Assembly: GCA_030597775.1 (NCBI GenBank)
Contig: JAUVRF010000117.1
Location: forward strand, 1 to 6,252
Direction: 5' to 3'
From: Methanobacteriota archaeon
Lineage (GTDB): Archaea > Thermoplasmatota > DTKX01 > GCA-020343715
Length of the DNA stretch: 6,252 nucleotides
In this document: piece after piece, positions 1 to 5,410 of the stretch
Numbering within the stretch: the first letter of the stretch is position 1
How the letters are laid out: every line of letters begins with the position of its first letter
Position numbers and translations under genes: made by a program
The notes under the pieces: model-generated
Seen by the model: only the letters and a program-made list of their open reading frames with translations
The model's database searches: none
Told to the model about the DNA's origin: nothing

Positions 1-7
1 GGCCCCC

Positions 8-805
8 TCAAAGGAAGATCAGGATGGCGCTGAAGGTCATGGCGATCGCACCGAAGATCATGCAGAACAGGTCCCACCGCATCCTGCTTGACATCCTCAT
101 CAGGACCTCGATGGTGAGGTACCCGAAGATGAAGCTCCCCAGCACCCCCGCCAGCACCACGTCCCAGCCGAGGCGGGCGACGTCCCACGTCACCAGCTCG
201 TAGGCCACCACGGCGATGGTGACCGGGATCGACATCAGGAACGACAGGCGCAGCGACTCGTCGGCGTCGACCTTCTGTATCAGCAACGCCGAGACGGTCA
301 TGCCCGAGCGGGAGATGCCCGGCAGGGCCGCCAGGCCCTGGACGATGCCCAAAATGCCCGCGTCGGAACCCGTGGTCTCCCCGGCCCTGCGTTCGCCCTC
401 CCTGTCCTTCGCCGCCCTGAGGGTGAGGCCCGTGATGATGAGCATGACCCCCACCAGCATCGAGATGGCAAGGCCACCGATGTAGCCTGTGAACAGGGTC
501 TCGAGGCTCTGGACGAGCAGGAACCCGATGGGTAGCGAGACCAGGGTGGCGATGAGCAGGAACCGGACCGTGGCGTCGGTCCGCCACTCGGGCAATGTCA
601 CGATGATGTCCCGGACATCGCCCCGGAGTCGCAGGATGACGGCGAACAGGGTGCCGAAGTGAAGGAAGAAGGCCATGGCGAGGGCGTCCTCGGAGGACAC
701 GTCCAGCCCCTCGAGGAGGAGCAGCACGTGGCCGCTGCTGGAGATGGGGAGCCATTCCGTGATACCCTGGACCATCCCGACCAGGAACGCCAGCACCGGG
801 TCCAT
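8..805 (-). CDS. uppP: UppP/BacA-family polyprenyl-diphosphate phosphatase
   Basis: Integral membrane phosphatase of the UppP (BacA) family. Bacterial members dephosphorylate undecaprenyl diphosphate to recycle the lipid carrier of envelope sugars; in an archaeon the substrate is more likely a dolichyl-type polyprenyl diphosphate (inference). At 265 residues it has normal family length. Both family signatures are intact: the QxxxE element at residues 13-17, followed by PISSSGH at 20-26, and PGISRSGMT at 162-170, which carries the conserved arginine (R166). The stretches around G10-G25 and G153-G168 resemble each other, matching the internal inverted-topology repeat of the family. Several hydrophobic helices span the rest, with a charged loop near 131-148. 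The ATG has a GGTGAGGT ribosome binding site six bases upstream. It is the last of five minus-strand genes, 43 bases after the MarC-family gene. Family assignment is firm; the lipid substrate is not. Confidence 0.94.
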   Translation of the reverse strand: MDPVLAFLVGMVQGITEWLPISSSGHVLLLLEGLDVSSEDALAMAFFLHFGTLFAVILRLRGDVRDIIVTLPEWRTDATVRFLLIATLVSLPIGFLLVQSLETLFTGYIGGLAISMLVGVMLIITGLTLRAAKDREGERRAGETTGSDAGILGIVQGLAALPGISRSGMTVSALLIQKVDADESLRLSFLMSIPVTIAVVAYELVTWDVARLGWDVVLAGVLGSFIFGYLTIEVLMRMSSRMRWDLFCMIFGAIAMTFSAILIFL

Positions 806-828
806 CGTAGGACCTCACCGTCATCGGG

Positions 829-836
829 CATAGTAA
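829..836 (-). promoter_or_regulatory. Possible TATA-like element before uppP
   Basis: Minus-strand TTACTATG is centred about 27 bases before the uppP ATG, the usual archaeal TATA distance for a transcript starting at or near the start codon. The match to a TATA box is weak. The gene also has a ribosome binding site, which argues for read-through from the gene upstream. Confidence 0.2.
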
Positions 837-848
837 GGGTTTGCCCTC

Positions 849-1544
849 TCAGTACCAGAGGAGCATCAGGACCTGGCGGGCCTCGTCCACTATCTTGACG
901 AACTCGGGGGTGACGTCCATTATGCCGTTGATGATGAACTGGACGGCGATGGCCATGACGATCAGGCCCATGAGGCGGGTGACCACCGCCCTGCCCTCGC
1001 CCAGCCGCTTGTCGATGGCCTCGGACTTGGCCATCACGAGCCAGGATACGAACACCGTCACCGCGATGCCGACGAGCACACCGATGGCCGCGACCACCGA
1101 GGTTCCGAAGCCGTGCATATCACCCGCGTCGATGGCGGTGGCCATGTACAGGATGACGGTGATGATGGTCCCCGGTCCCGCGATGAAGGGGATGCAGATG
1201 GGGATGAGGGCGATGTTCTCCGCTGATTCTGCGGCCTCCTCCTCGGCGGGTCGGGGGTTGAGCATGGCCGCGGCGGCGGTCAAGAGGATGATCCCGCCCG
1301 CGATGCGGAAGGCCCCGATGGTGAAGCCGAAGAGCTGGAACAGGAGCATGCCGGTGATGGCGAAGAAGAACAGGATGCCGATGGCGTACCTGGTGGCCTG
1401 TCTGATGATGGCCTGCTTCTCGTCCTTGGTCATCTTCTCGGTGAGGCCGATGAACACCGCAGCCGTGGAGATGGGATTGGAGATGACGATGATGCCGATG
1501 ATCGCAGCTGGCACGAATGACGCGATGAAGGCCCAGTCCACCAT
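849..1544 (-). CDS. MarC-family integral membrane protein
   Basis: Multi-spanning membrane protein of the MarC (UPF0056) family. The family was named for a supposed link to multiple antibiotic resistance that was not upheld, and its transport or signalling role is unknown. The 231 residues contain family landmarks: the NPIS motif at 23-26 after the first membrane helix, FRIAGGIIL at 79-87, the PICIPFIAGPGTI stretch at 115-127, and the C-terminal helix RLMGLIVMAIAVQFIINGI at 190-208. Six hydrophobic segments are apparent. An acidic, alanine-rich loop at about 99-110 separates the two halves and makes the protein slightly longer than many relatives. No other in-frame ATG or GTG lies upstream before non-conserved sequence. 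A GGAGCAGAGG stretch precedes the ATG, but about 20 bases away, so it is a poor ribosome site. The gene lies 48 bases after the LEA-like gene and 43 before uppP. Confidence 0.93.
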   Translation of the reverse strand: MVDWAFIASFVPAAIIGIIVISNPISTAAVFIGLTEKMTKDEKQAIIRQATRYAIGILFFFAITGMLLFQLFGFTIGAFRIAGGIILLTAAAAMLNPRPAEEEAAESAENIALIPICIPFIAGPGTIITVILYMATAIDAGDMHGFGTSVVAAIGVLVGIAVTVFVSWLVMAKSEAIDKRLGEGRAVVTRLMGLIVMAIAVQFIINGIMDVTPEFVKIVDEARQVLMLLWY

Positions 1545-1568
1545 CGGGGGGTGGAAGCCTCTGCTCCT

Positions 1569-1576
1569 ATGAATAC
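1569..1576 (-). promoter_or_regulatory. Possible TATA-like element before the MarC-family gene
   Basis: Minus-strand GTATTCAT is the only AT-rich patch in the 48-base gap before this gene. It is centred about 28 bases before the ATG, which fits a leaderless transcript. The absence of a well-placed ribosome binding site supports that reading. The sequence match to a TATA box is moderate. Confidence 0.27.
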
Positions 1577-1592
1577 ATTTCCGGTGACCCGA

Positions 1593-2438
1593 TCATGGGA
1601 TGAAGACCGAGGCCCTGTTGGAATCGGTGTGCTGGCCACCCTTGTCGTACACCCGGACGATGAAGTAGTGGGTGGAGAGATGCTGGAGGTTGCTCGCTGT
1701 GTACTGCATCACGTTCTGGTCCTCGATGGCCACCAGCATCGTGCCCTCGGTGGGGACGAACATGGGGTCCTTGCTGGTATGGACCTCGTAGCGGAGGAAG
1801 TCCACATCGACGTTCCGGGACCAGGTGAGGTCCGCCGAGGCGGTCGGCTTGTAGACGGGGGGCGTCAGCAGCACCGCCGACGGGGGGAGGCCGTTCCCGG
1901 AGGAGACCTCCTCCTGGTGCTCGTAGGGCAGGGTGATGCGGGTGTACGTCCAGAAGCCCAGTAACTTGATCGGAACGGTCACCTCACCCTCGATGTCAAG
2001 GGTGGCCGAGGCCTTGATGAAGGCGTCCTGGACAGGCGCGGGGAGGTCGAAGATGTTGAAGGTGACGGAGAAATCCAGGGCCGTCGTCCCCGACCCGATG
2101 GAGAAGTGCTCCTTGTCTCCCTTCCCGATGAAGGCGCTCTCGAGGAAGAGATCGTATGTCAACCTCTCCACCTCGATCGTACCGCTGGTCGGGTTGAGGA
2201 GGGAGATCTCGAAGACGACGGTGAAATCACCATCAATGGACCCAGGGAGGATCTCCGTGACGCGGACGCTCTCCACCTCGAGGGAGTTGGCGGCGTTGTA
2301 GACCACGACCATGTGCCCCACAAGCATGACCAGGATCAACAAGGAGACCCCGACCTTGAACCATTTCATCCGCCAGAGGCGATTGACCTTCCTCTTCAAG
2401 GAATCGACCTCGGCCGCATCCACTGATCGATCTCCCAT
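1593..2438 (-). CDS. Membrane-anchored LEA14-like plus fibronectin III-like protein
   Basis: A 281-residue protein of unknown role, probably anchored in the membrane with its bulk outside the cell. Residues 1-27 are a charged cytoplasmic tail rich in Arg and Lys near the membrane, followed by one hydrophobic helix at about 28-48. Residues 55-170 look like a LEA14/WHy (LEA_2) beta-sandwich: the stretch ISLLNPTSGTIEVERLTY at 78-95 has the family's alternating pattern around an N-P pair. After a Gly/Pro/Ser linker (about 176-188), residues 189-281 resemble a fibronectin type III-like domain, with LTPP near the start, a Trp in strand B (W206), YEVHTSKDP at 217-225 and HYFIVRVYD at 257-265. No catalytic residues are apparent, so an adhesive, scaffold or stress-protective role is possible but unproven. 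No ribosome binding site precedes the ATG. A second ATG at residue 24 would remove most of the cytoplasmic tail and is less likely. Confidence 0.82.
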   Translation of the reverse strand: MGDRSVDAAEVDSLKRKVNRLWRMKWFKVGVSLLILVMLVGHMVVVYNAANSLEVESVRVTEILPGSIDGDFTVVFEISLLNPTSGTIEVERLTYDLFLESAFIGKGDKEHFSIGSGTTALDFSVTFNIFDLPAPVQDAFIKASATLDIEGEVTVPIKLLGFWTYTRITLPYEHQEEVSSGNGLPPSAVLLTPPVYKPTASADLTWSRNVDVDFLRYEVHTSKDPMFVPTEGTMLVAIEDQNVMQYTASNLQHLSTHYFIVRVYDKGGQHTDSNRASVFIP

Positions 2439-2461
2439 GTACCAGTAGTTGACGTGAACTC

Positions 2462-2469
2462 TAGAAATA
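2462..2469 (-). promoter_or_regulatory. Possible TATA-like element before the LEA-like gene
   Basis: Minus-strand TATTTCTA, within the AT-rich run CTATTTCTAG, is centred about 28 bases before the ATG in an otherwise GC-rich 57-base gap. The gene lacks a ribosome binding site, so a leaderless transcript from this element is plausible. Confidence 0.3.
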
Positions 2470-2495
2470 GGTTCCGTCTATGGCGGCCCCCGACC

Positions 2496-3023
2496 CTACT
2501 CGTCGCCACGTTCCAGGAGCAGCTCCAGGTAGGACCTTCGCTCCAGCCGGTCAAGGCCCAACGTGTCCATGAGCCCGAGCACCCGTTCCTTGCCCTCCTC
2601 CAGGTCGTCGCAGTTCTTGGCCTCGACCTCGAGGAAGTATCCCAGGCCCTTAACCTCGTCGATGGTGACCTCCAGGGTCCCCACCAGGTAACCCCGGCGC
2701 CGCTTCTCCACCACGGCCACGGGCTCGAAGCCCAGGCGCAGTAGGAGCATCCCCAGGTCCTGTGGGTCCACCAGGGGAACCTCCAGCTCCTCGCGGCTCT
2801 TGGTCTGGAGATCCAACTTCGGTCCCTTGTAGGTGATGAAGGACCGGCCCTCCTCCTCGCGGATCCGGAGGGCCTCGTCGGTCACCGCGAAGTCGCGGCT
2901 GGGATGCCGGTAGTAGGTGTCACGCTGCACGGTGAAGTAGATCTCCCGGCCGCCCAGCTCTATGATGCTGGTCATTACGCGCTCGGGTTCAGGGAGGTAG
3001 GCCTTCGCTTCTACCTCGAGCAC
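2496..3023 (-). CDS. cyaB: CyaB-type CYTH domain protein (class IV adenylate cyclase / triphosphate tunnel family)
   Basis: A single CYTH (triphosphate tunnel metalloenzyme) domain of 175 residues, most like the CyaB class IV adenylate cyclase branch. Such proteins bind a triphosphate in a beta-barrel tunnel with two metal ions. Some make cAMP from ATP; others hydrolyse tripolyphosphate or thiamine triphosphate. Visible tunnel residues, counted from the GTG start, are the EVEAK motif (ExExK) at 3-7, QRDTYY at 33-38, ALRIR at 51-55, TYKGPK at 64-69, EELEV at 78-82, EKRRRGY at 106-112, TIDEVKGLG at 120-128, LEVE at 131-134 and the C-terminal SYLELL at 164-169. The set is complete, so activity is expected. 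The frame is open to an ATG at 3086, but that start would overlap the flavodoxin gene by 52 bases. The GTG at 3023 has a GGAGG site seven bases upstream and places ExExK at the N terminus as in relatives. Cyclase versus phosphatase cannot be decided from sequence. Confidence 0.92.
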   Translation of the reverse strand: MLEVEAKAYLPEPERVMTSIIELGGREIYFTVQRDTYYRHPSRDFAVTDEALRIREEEGRSFITYKGPKLDLQTKSREELEVPLVDPQDLGMLLLRLGFEPVAVVEKRRRGYLVGTLEVTIDEVKGLGYFLEVEAKNCDDLEEGKERVLGLMDTLGLDRLERRSYLELLLERGDE

Positions 3024-3030
3024 CTGCAAT

Positions 3031-3039
3031 CCTCCTACC
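3031..3039 (-). promoter_or_regulatory. Ribosome binding site that fixes the CYTH start
   Basis: Minus-strand GGTAGGAGG lies seven bases before the GTG at 3023. It contains the TAG stop codon of the flavodoxin gene, so termination of one gene and initiation of the next are physically coupled. This site is the main reason for rejecting the longer start at 3086. Confidence 0.75.
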
Positions 3040-3478
3040 TGAGGTCCTCGGTCCTCAGCAGTTTCGGTTGGATCTCGAGGGCCCACTTCCTGGCCTTCTC
3101 GTACTCGGCCTCGGTCAGCTTGCCGAAGCCGACGGTCCAGCTCATCACACCGCGGTTCTGGATGCTCAGGATGCTCACCACGTGGGCACCCTTGCTGGCG
3201 ATGATCTGGGCGAACTCGTCTATGGCCTGCTTGTCCTTCCAGCCGATGTTGGTCGAGAAGATGGCCACCTTCTTACCCGACCACCTCTGGTTCCGGCCGT
3301 ACTGGAGCACGGCCTTGGGGAAATGTTCGTTGTAGACGGGGGCTCCGAAGAAGATGTACTCGTGGGCCCCGATGTCGACTGGCTTGTCCTTCAGGAGGCG
3401 TTCCATGGGGAGCTGGGTAGTCTCCGCTATGGTCTTGGCTATCTTGCCAGTGTTACCCTTTACGGTGTAATAGACCAC
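3035..3478 (-). CDS. Flavodoxin-like FMN-binding domain protein
   Basis: Small soluble protein of 147 residues with a flavodoxin fold, expected to bind FMN and move electrons or act as a quinone- or disulfide-type reductase; the partner is unknown. The phosphate-binding loop TVKGNTGK at 5-12 follows the first strand (VYY). FFGAPVYN at 43-50 is the second flavin-contact region, and KKVAIFSTNIGW at 69-80 is the third core strand and loop. A C-terminal helix rich in Lys, Glu and Trp (about 121-138) closes the fold. There are no cysteines and no added iron-sulfur domain. The start is a GTG with GGAGG only four bases upstream, and the first strand is unusually short. The gene is first in the minus-strand run, diverges from purB, and ends 11 bases before the CYTH gene. 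The fold call is strong; the function within the fold is open. Confidence 0.86.
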   Translation of the reverse strand: MVYYTVKGNTGKIAKTIAETTQLPMERLLKDKPVDIGAHEYIFFGAPVYNEHFPKAVLQYGRNQRWSGKKVAIFSTNIGWKDKQAIDEFAQIIASKGAHVVSILSIQNRGVMSWTVGFGKLTEAEYEKARKWALEIQPKLLRTEDLR

Positions 3479-3482
3479 GGAT

Positions 3483-3506
3483 CCTCCGGTAATATCGCCA
3501 CCTCCC
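3483..3506 (-). promoter_or_regulatory. Two stacked Shine-Dalgarno sites before the flavodoxin gene
   Basis: On the minus strand GGAGG (3483-3487) lies four bases before the GTG start at 3478. A stronger GGGAGGTG (3499-3506) lies 20 bases before that GTG and five bases before an in-frame ATT at 3493. Starting at the ATT would add five residues (M-T-G-G-S) ahead of VVYY. The GTG is preferred because ATT starts are rare and a Gly-Gly pair does not suit a first strand, but the start is not settled. Confidence 0.45.
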
Positions 3507-3546
3507 TATGTTGGCCTGGCCCAGTGCGGCGTTCCATCGTGCCACC

Positions 3547-3557
3547 TATTTATTAAT
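3547..3557 (-). promoter_or_regulatory. TATA box for the flavodoxin-CYTH operon
   Basis: Minus-strand ATTAATAAATA is the most AT-rich element in the divergent intergenic region. Transcription would start about 25 bases downstream, near 3525, giving a leader of about 48 bases that contains both Shine-Dalgarno sites. The sequence is also AT-rich when read toward purB, so a contribution to the opposite direction cannot be excluded. Confidence 0.5.
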
Positions 3558-3600
3558 CTTACGGCCCCGTTGTCATATCTGAACCTATGATCTTATCGGG

Positions 3601-3614
3601 GTATTTCGTTTATT
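3601..3614 (+). promoter_or_regulatory. Possible TATA-like element for purB
   Basis: GTATTTCGTTTATT is the AT-rich patch nearest to purB on its own strand. It would start transcription near 3636, about 50 bases before the preferred ATG at 3685 and about 20 before the alternative ATG at 3655. No strong ribosome binding site helps choose between the starts; GGTG at 3676-3679 is a weak candidate for the inner one. Confidence 0.27.
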
Positions 3615-3684
3615 CCCGACCCCTGGGCAGCCCCCTAGGGAAACCCTCAAAAGCATGCAGGACCATGGCCGACACGGTGTTGCC

Positions 3685-5022
3685 ATGACGGTCTGCCCCA
3701 TCGAGTACAGGGACGGCTCGGAGCAGATGCGAGACATCTTCGGAGAGGAGGGCAAGTTGCGGAGGATGCTCCTCGTGGAGGCGGCCCTGGCCGAGTCCCA
3801 GGCCCAGGTCGGCATGATACCCCCCGAGGCCGCTGCGGCCATATACGAGGCGGCCACGTCGGGACGGGTGACCCCCCAGAGGGTGACGGAGATCGAGGAT
3901 GAGATACGTCACGATGTGATGGCCGTCGTGAAGGCCCTGACGGAGCAGGCCGGGGACGCGGGGGCGTACATTCACCTGGGTGCTACCTCGAACGACATCA
4001 TCGACACGGCCAATGCCCTTCAGCTGAAGGAGGCCTGGCCCCTCATAGAGGCTGGTTGCAGGGACCTTCGGGACCAGCTGGCGAACCTGGCAGGCGAGCA
4101 CAAGGCCACGCTGCAGGTGGGCCGGACCCACGGCCAGTGGGCCTTGCCGACGACCTTCGGCCTGAAGATGGCGGTGTACGCCGTGGAGATGGACAGGCAC
4201 CTGGAACGGCTGAGCCAAGCGGCCCCCCGTGTGATAGTCGGCAAGTTCCTCGGCGCCGTGGGCACCGGAGCCGCCATGGGCCCCAAGGCCCTTGAGATCC
4301 AGCGCCTCATCATGGACAGGCTTGAACTGGGCACGCCCGTGGCGACCCTCCAGACCACCCAACGGGACCGCCACGCCGAGCTCGCCTGCATCCTGGGCAA
4401 CATAGCTGCAAGCGTTGAGAAGTTCGCCACCGAGGTGCGCAACCTCCAGCGCAGCGAGATCGGCGAGGTCCAGGAGGCCTTCGATGCCTCGAAGCAGGTG
4501 GGCTCTTCCACGATGGCCCACAAGCGCAACCCGATAAGCGCCGAGAACGTGTGCGGCCTGGGTCGCGTGGTGCGATGCTTCGTGACCCCCGCCTTCGAGA
4601 ACGTCCCCCTGTGGCACGAGCGGGACCTCACCAACTCGTCGGCCGAGCGCTTCACCATATCCCACCAGATGGTGCTGACGGAGTACATCCTCACCCGTTC
4701 CGCGAAGCTGTTCGGCAACCTGGAGGTCAACAAGGAGGCCATGCGGGCCAACCTGGAGCGGGCGGGACCCGACATCATGGCCGAGGCCGTCATGATGGCC
4801 CTGGCAGAGCGGGGGATGGGCCGCCAGCAGGCCCACGAGGCGGTCAGGGCCGCCTCGATGCGCGCCCACTCGGGCGAGATGGAGTTCGCAGAGGCTCTCA
4901 TGGCCATTCCCGAGGTCTCCTCGAAGATCTCCCGCGACGACCTGGAGGCCGTCCTGAGACCAGAGGCCTACACGGGCCACGCCGAGGAACTGGTGGAGCT
5001 GGCGCTGGGTTCGTTGAAATGA
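3685..5022 (+). CDS. purB: Adenylosuccinate lyase
   Basis: Cytosolic purine-biosynthesis enzyme of the fumarase/aspartase superfamily. It splits SAICAR to AICAR and adenylosuccinate to AMP, each time releasing fumarate, and normally works as a homotetramer. From the ATG at 3685 it has 445 residues, normal length. Visible active-site elements are IRHDV at 74-78, TSND at 101-104, GRTHGQ at 146-151 with its conserved histidine, the flexible signature loop GSSTMAHKRNP at 273-283 with the catalytic serine region and the Lys and Asn of the superfamily pattern, and HERDLTNSSAER at 311-322. The frame is open from an ATG at 3655, but relatives begin at the equivalent of PIEYRDGSE, so the ten extra residues are unlikely to be translated. 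Two positions are unusual: Ala instead of the common Pro after the signature Met, and Trp after THGQ. It converges with the small membrane-protein gene, leaving 25 bases between stops. Confidence 0.97.
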   Translation: MTVCPIEYRDGSEQMRDIFGEEGKLRRMLLVEAALAESQAQVGMIPPEAAAAIYEAATSGRVTPQRVTEIEDEIRHDVMAVVKALTEQAGDAGAYIHLGATSNDIIDTANALQLKEAWPLIEAGCRDLRDQLANLAGEHKATLQVGRTHGQWALPTTFGLKMAVYAVEMDRHLERLSQAAPRVIVGKFLGAVGTGAAMGPKALEIQRLIMDRLELGTPVATLQTTQRDRHAELACILGNIAASVEKFATEVRNLQRSEIGEVQEAFDASKQVGSSTMAHKRNPISAENVCGLGRVVRCFVTPAFENVPLWHERDLTNSSAERFTISHQMVLTEYILTRSAKLFGNLEVNKEAMRANLERAGPDIMAEAVMMALAERGMGRQQAHEAVRAASMRAHSGEMEFAEALMAIPEVSSKISRDDLEAVLRPEAYTGHAEELVELALGSLK

Positions 5023-5047
5023 TGGACAGTGCGGACGGAGGGTTACC

Positions 5048-5263
5048 CTACCAGCCCATGCTGTAGAACAGCGCGCCCACGAAGGAGGTTATGACCAGCA
5101 GGATGATTATGTGAACGTGGGGGTCGTAATCCTCGTTGGTGACGACCGCCTTGAGGTCGGAGACGCTGCGGATCCCCAGAACGGCGGTCCGGAAGCGGGG
5201 GGTGTCCCCCTCCGTTTCGAGGACAAGCTCTGCAACCTCCATTATCTCTTCATCCTTTGCCAT
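5048..5263 (-). CDS. Small protein with one C-terminal membrane segment (hypothetical)
   Basis: A 71-residue protein that I do not recognise. Residues 1-20 are acidic and probably helical, 21-49 are mixed and polar with YDPH just before the membrane, and 50-67 form one hydrophobic helix (HIIILLVITSFVGALFY) ending four residues from the C terminus. That layout is of a tail-anchored protein with its bulk in the cytoplasm. The frame also opens at a TTG at 5275. The ATG at 5263 is preferred because it is the better codon and lies about 29 bases from an AT-rich TATA-like patch, which fits a leaderless transcript; no ribosome binding site is present. Its stop faces the purB stop across 25 bases. 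The composition is protein-like, with a clear hydrophobic block, and the opposite strand carries no better frame. Function unknown. Confidence 0.72.
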   Translation of the reverse strand: MAKDEEIMEVAELVLETEGDTPRFRTAVLGIRSVSDLKAVVTNEDYDPHVHIIILLVITSFVGALFYSMGW

Positions 5264-5287
5264 GGCAAGACGCAATGGCCCGTCTCC

Positions 5288-5297
5288 GAAATAAGCC
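5288..5297 (-). promoter_or_regulatory. TATA-like element for the small membrane-protein gene
   Basis: Minus-strand GGCTTATTTC is centred about 29 bases before the ATG at 5263. With no ribosome binding site in between, a leaderless start is likely. The spacing would be too short (about 17 bases) for the alternative TTG at 5275, which helps choose the ATG. Confidence 0.37.
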
Positions 5298-5306
5298 TTT
5301 TGATTG

Positions 5307-5389
5307 GGACCACGTCCCCGGGGGACCCCTGGGCACGGTGGCCCAGGGGCCGGGGGGGAGGAAGGGGGGAATATGGAAGGACGTGGTCC
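5307..5389. repeat. Overlapping inverted repeats around a G-rich tract
   Basis: GGACCACGTCC (5307-5317) and its exact reverse complement GGACGTGGTCC (5379-5389) form 11-base arms 61 bases apart. Between them lie a perfect 9-base stem, CCCCTGGGC (5326-5334) with GCCCAGGGG (5341-5349) around a six-base loop, and an odd palindrome GTCCCC-G-GGGGAC (5314-5326) that shares bases with both other repeats. The left arm and the 9-base stem can coexist; the odd palindrome competes with both. The block lies between the stop of the 44-residue gene and the TATA-like element of the membrane-protein gene. It could fold in RNA from either strand or bind a protein. No T-run follows on either strand, so a simple terminator is not indicated. 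Confidence 0.75.
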
Positions 5390-5410
5390 TCTTGTGGGGA
5401 GAATGGACCA

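Noticed and set aside
841..1572. 243-residue plus-strand frame over the MarC-family gene
   Set aside because: Met, Ala, Pro and Ser-rich antisense shadow of a membrane protein, with no ribosome site or family features.
3460..3537. 25-residue upstream frame on the minus strand overlapping the flavodoxin start
   Set aside because: Its ATG lies before the predicted start of transcription, it has no ribosome site, and its composition is not protein-like.
3655..3684. Ten-residue N-terminal extension of purB from the upstream ATG
   Set aside because: The extra residues have no family counterpart, and relatives start near PIEYRDGSE; the ATG at 3685 gives the expected N terminus. The longer start is not excluded, since neither has a strong ribosome site.
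3610..4980. 456-residue open frame on the minus strand opposite purB
   Set aside because: It mirrors purB codon by codon, is rich in His, Gly, Leu and Arg as expected from a GC-rich antisense frame, and shows no recognisable domain.
5039..5049. Odd palindrome AGGGT-T-ACCCT between the convergent stops, as a terminator
   Set aside because: The single-base centre cannot form a hairpin loop and no T-run follows in either direction.
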